DNA of 50,503 bases from Planococcus sp. CAU13 (GTDB lineage Bacteria; Bacillota; Bacilli; Bacillales_A; Planococcaceae). The DNA lies in assembly GCF_000775575.1 (NCBI RefSeq), contig NZ_JRGN01000223.1:1-50503 (forward strand), written 5' to 3'. The notes under the pieces are model-generated. The model was not told the DNA's origin. It ran no database searches and saw only the letters and a program-made list of their open reading frames with translations. Shown here one piece after another: positions 50,482 to 50,503 of the stretch (the stretch's first letter is position 1; every line of letters starts with the position of its first letter). The translations under genes were made by a program, and so were the position numbers.

Positions 50482-50503
50482 TCGTAAAAGTACACTTTTA
50501 CGA
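50482..50503. repeat. Perfect palindrome at the window edge
   Basis: TCGTAAAAGT-AC-ACTTTTACGA, 10-bp arms. It may be an operator, the start of a terminator or the end of a small element; the window stops here. Confidence 0.45.

Overview
The window looks like a chromosome segment of a Bacillota of the Bacillaceae/Planococcaceae type; I lean towards a Planococcus-like genus, but this is inference. The reasons are Bacillus-type gene sets (pspA-ydjGHI, metQNI under a SAM riboswitch, a kinase-regulator-CitMHS module, Bce-type ABC transporter, paiA), strong AGGAGG ribosome binding sites, frequent GTG/TTG starts, and sigma-W-like and sigma-B-like promoters. I saw no rRNA, tRNA, CRISPR array or intact transposase.

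Layout. 1-3.9 kb: a minus-strand envelope-stress operon, pspA-ydjG-ydjH-ydjI, with a sigma-W-like promoter far upstream and a terminator at its end. 4-8.7 kb: a DUF4256 protein, then a CitA/DcuS-type two-component system with a CitMHS citrate transporter. 8.8-12.7 kb: a DUF2157/GDYXXLXY membrane pair, then a GntR-ABC-permease operon with a palindromic operator. 12.7-13.6 kb: a TIMP-like secreted protein and a 53-residue protein behind a sigma-B-like promoter. 13.8-19.8 kb: one long minus-strand transcription unit under a SAM-I riboswitch, coding for a MetQ-MetN-MetI importer, a decarboxylase-like crotonase, an FMN hydroxy-acid oxidase and a class III CoA-transferase. 20-24.8 kb: a PPC-domain protein, a Bce-type ABC transporter without adjacent two-component genes, and a PadR/DUF1700-DUF4097 pair. 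25-31.7 kb: mixed single genes (PaiA-like and other GNAT acetyltransferases, DUF2087, a FusB-type EF-G-binding protein, an epimerase, an amidase).

31.8-36.5 kb is a worn region. It holds remnants of a YfhO-like membrane protein and a class D sortase, a methyltransferase, and an intact GrdB-family gene whose frame is crossed by one UGA in a UxxC context with a SECIS-like hairpin behind it: a candidate selenoprotein. A 40-bp direct repeat brackets that gene. A UPF0180-YtxH fusion and a two-domain rhodanese follow. 36.5-39.5 kb: a small Xre regulator with three membrane proteins, and a MATE transporter.

From about 39.7 kb the DNA becomes visibly AT-rich and the gene content changes to an accessory island that runs to the window end: an ankyrin-type lipoprotein, membrane proteins, a giant DUF4062-NACHT-WD40 STAND ATPase, a stand-alone RyR-domain protein, and a membrane protein with RCK/TrkA-like domains ending in a second RyR domain. 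My reading is that this is a candidate conflict/immunity or stress-signalling system in which the STAND protein senses, a small ligand may be read by RyR domains, and a channel-like membrane protein acts as effector. This is inference from architecture only. The window closes with a small gene broken by a 4-bp duplication.
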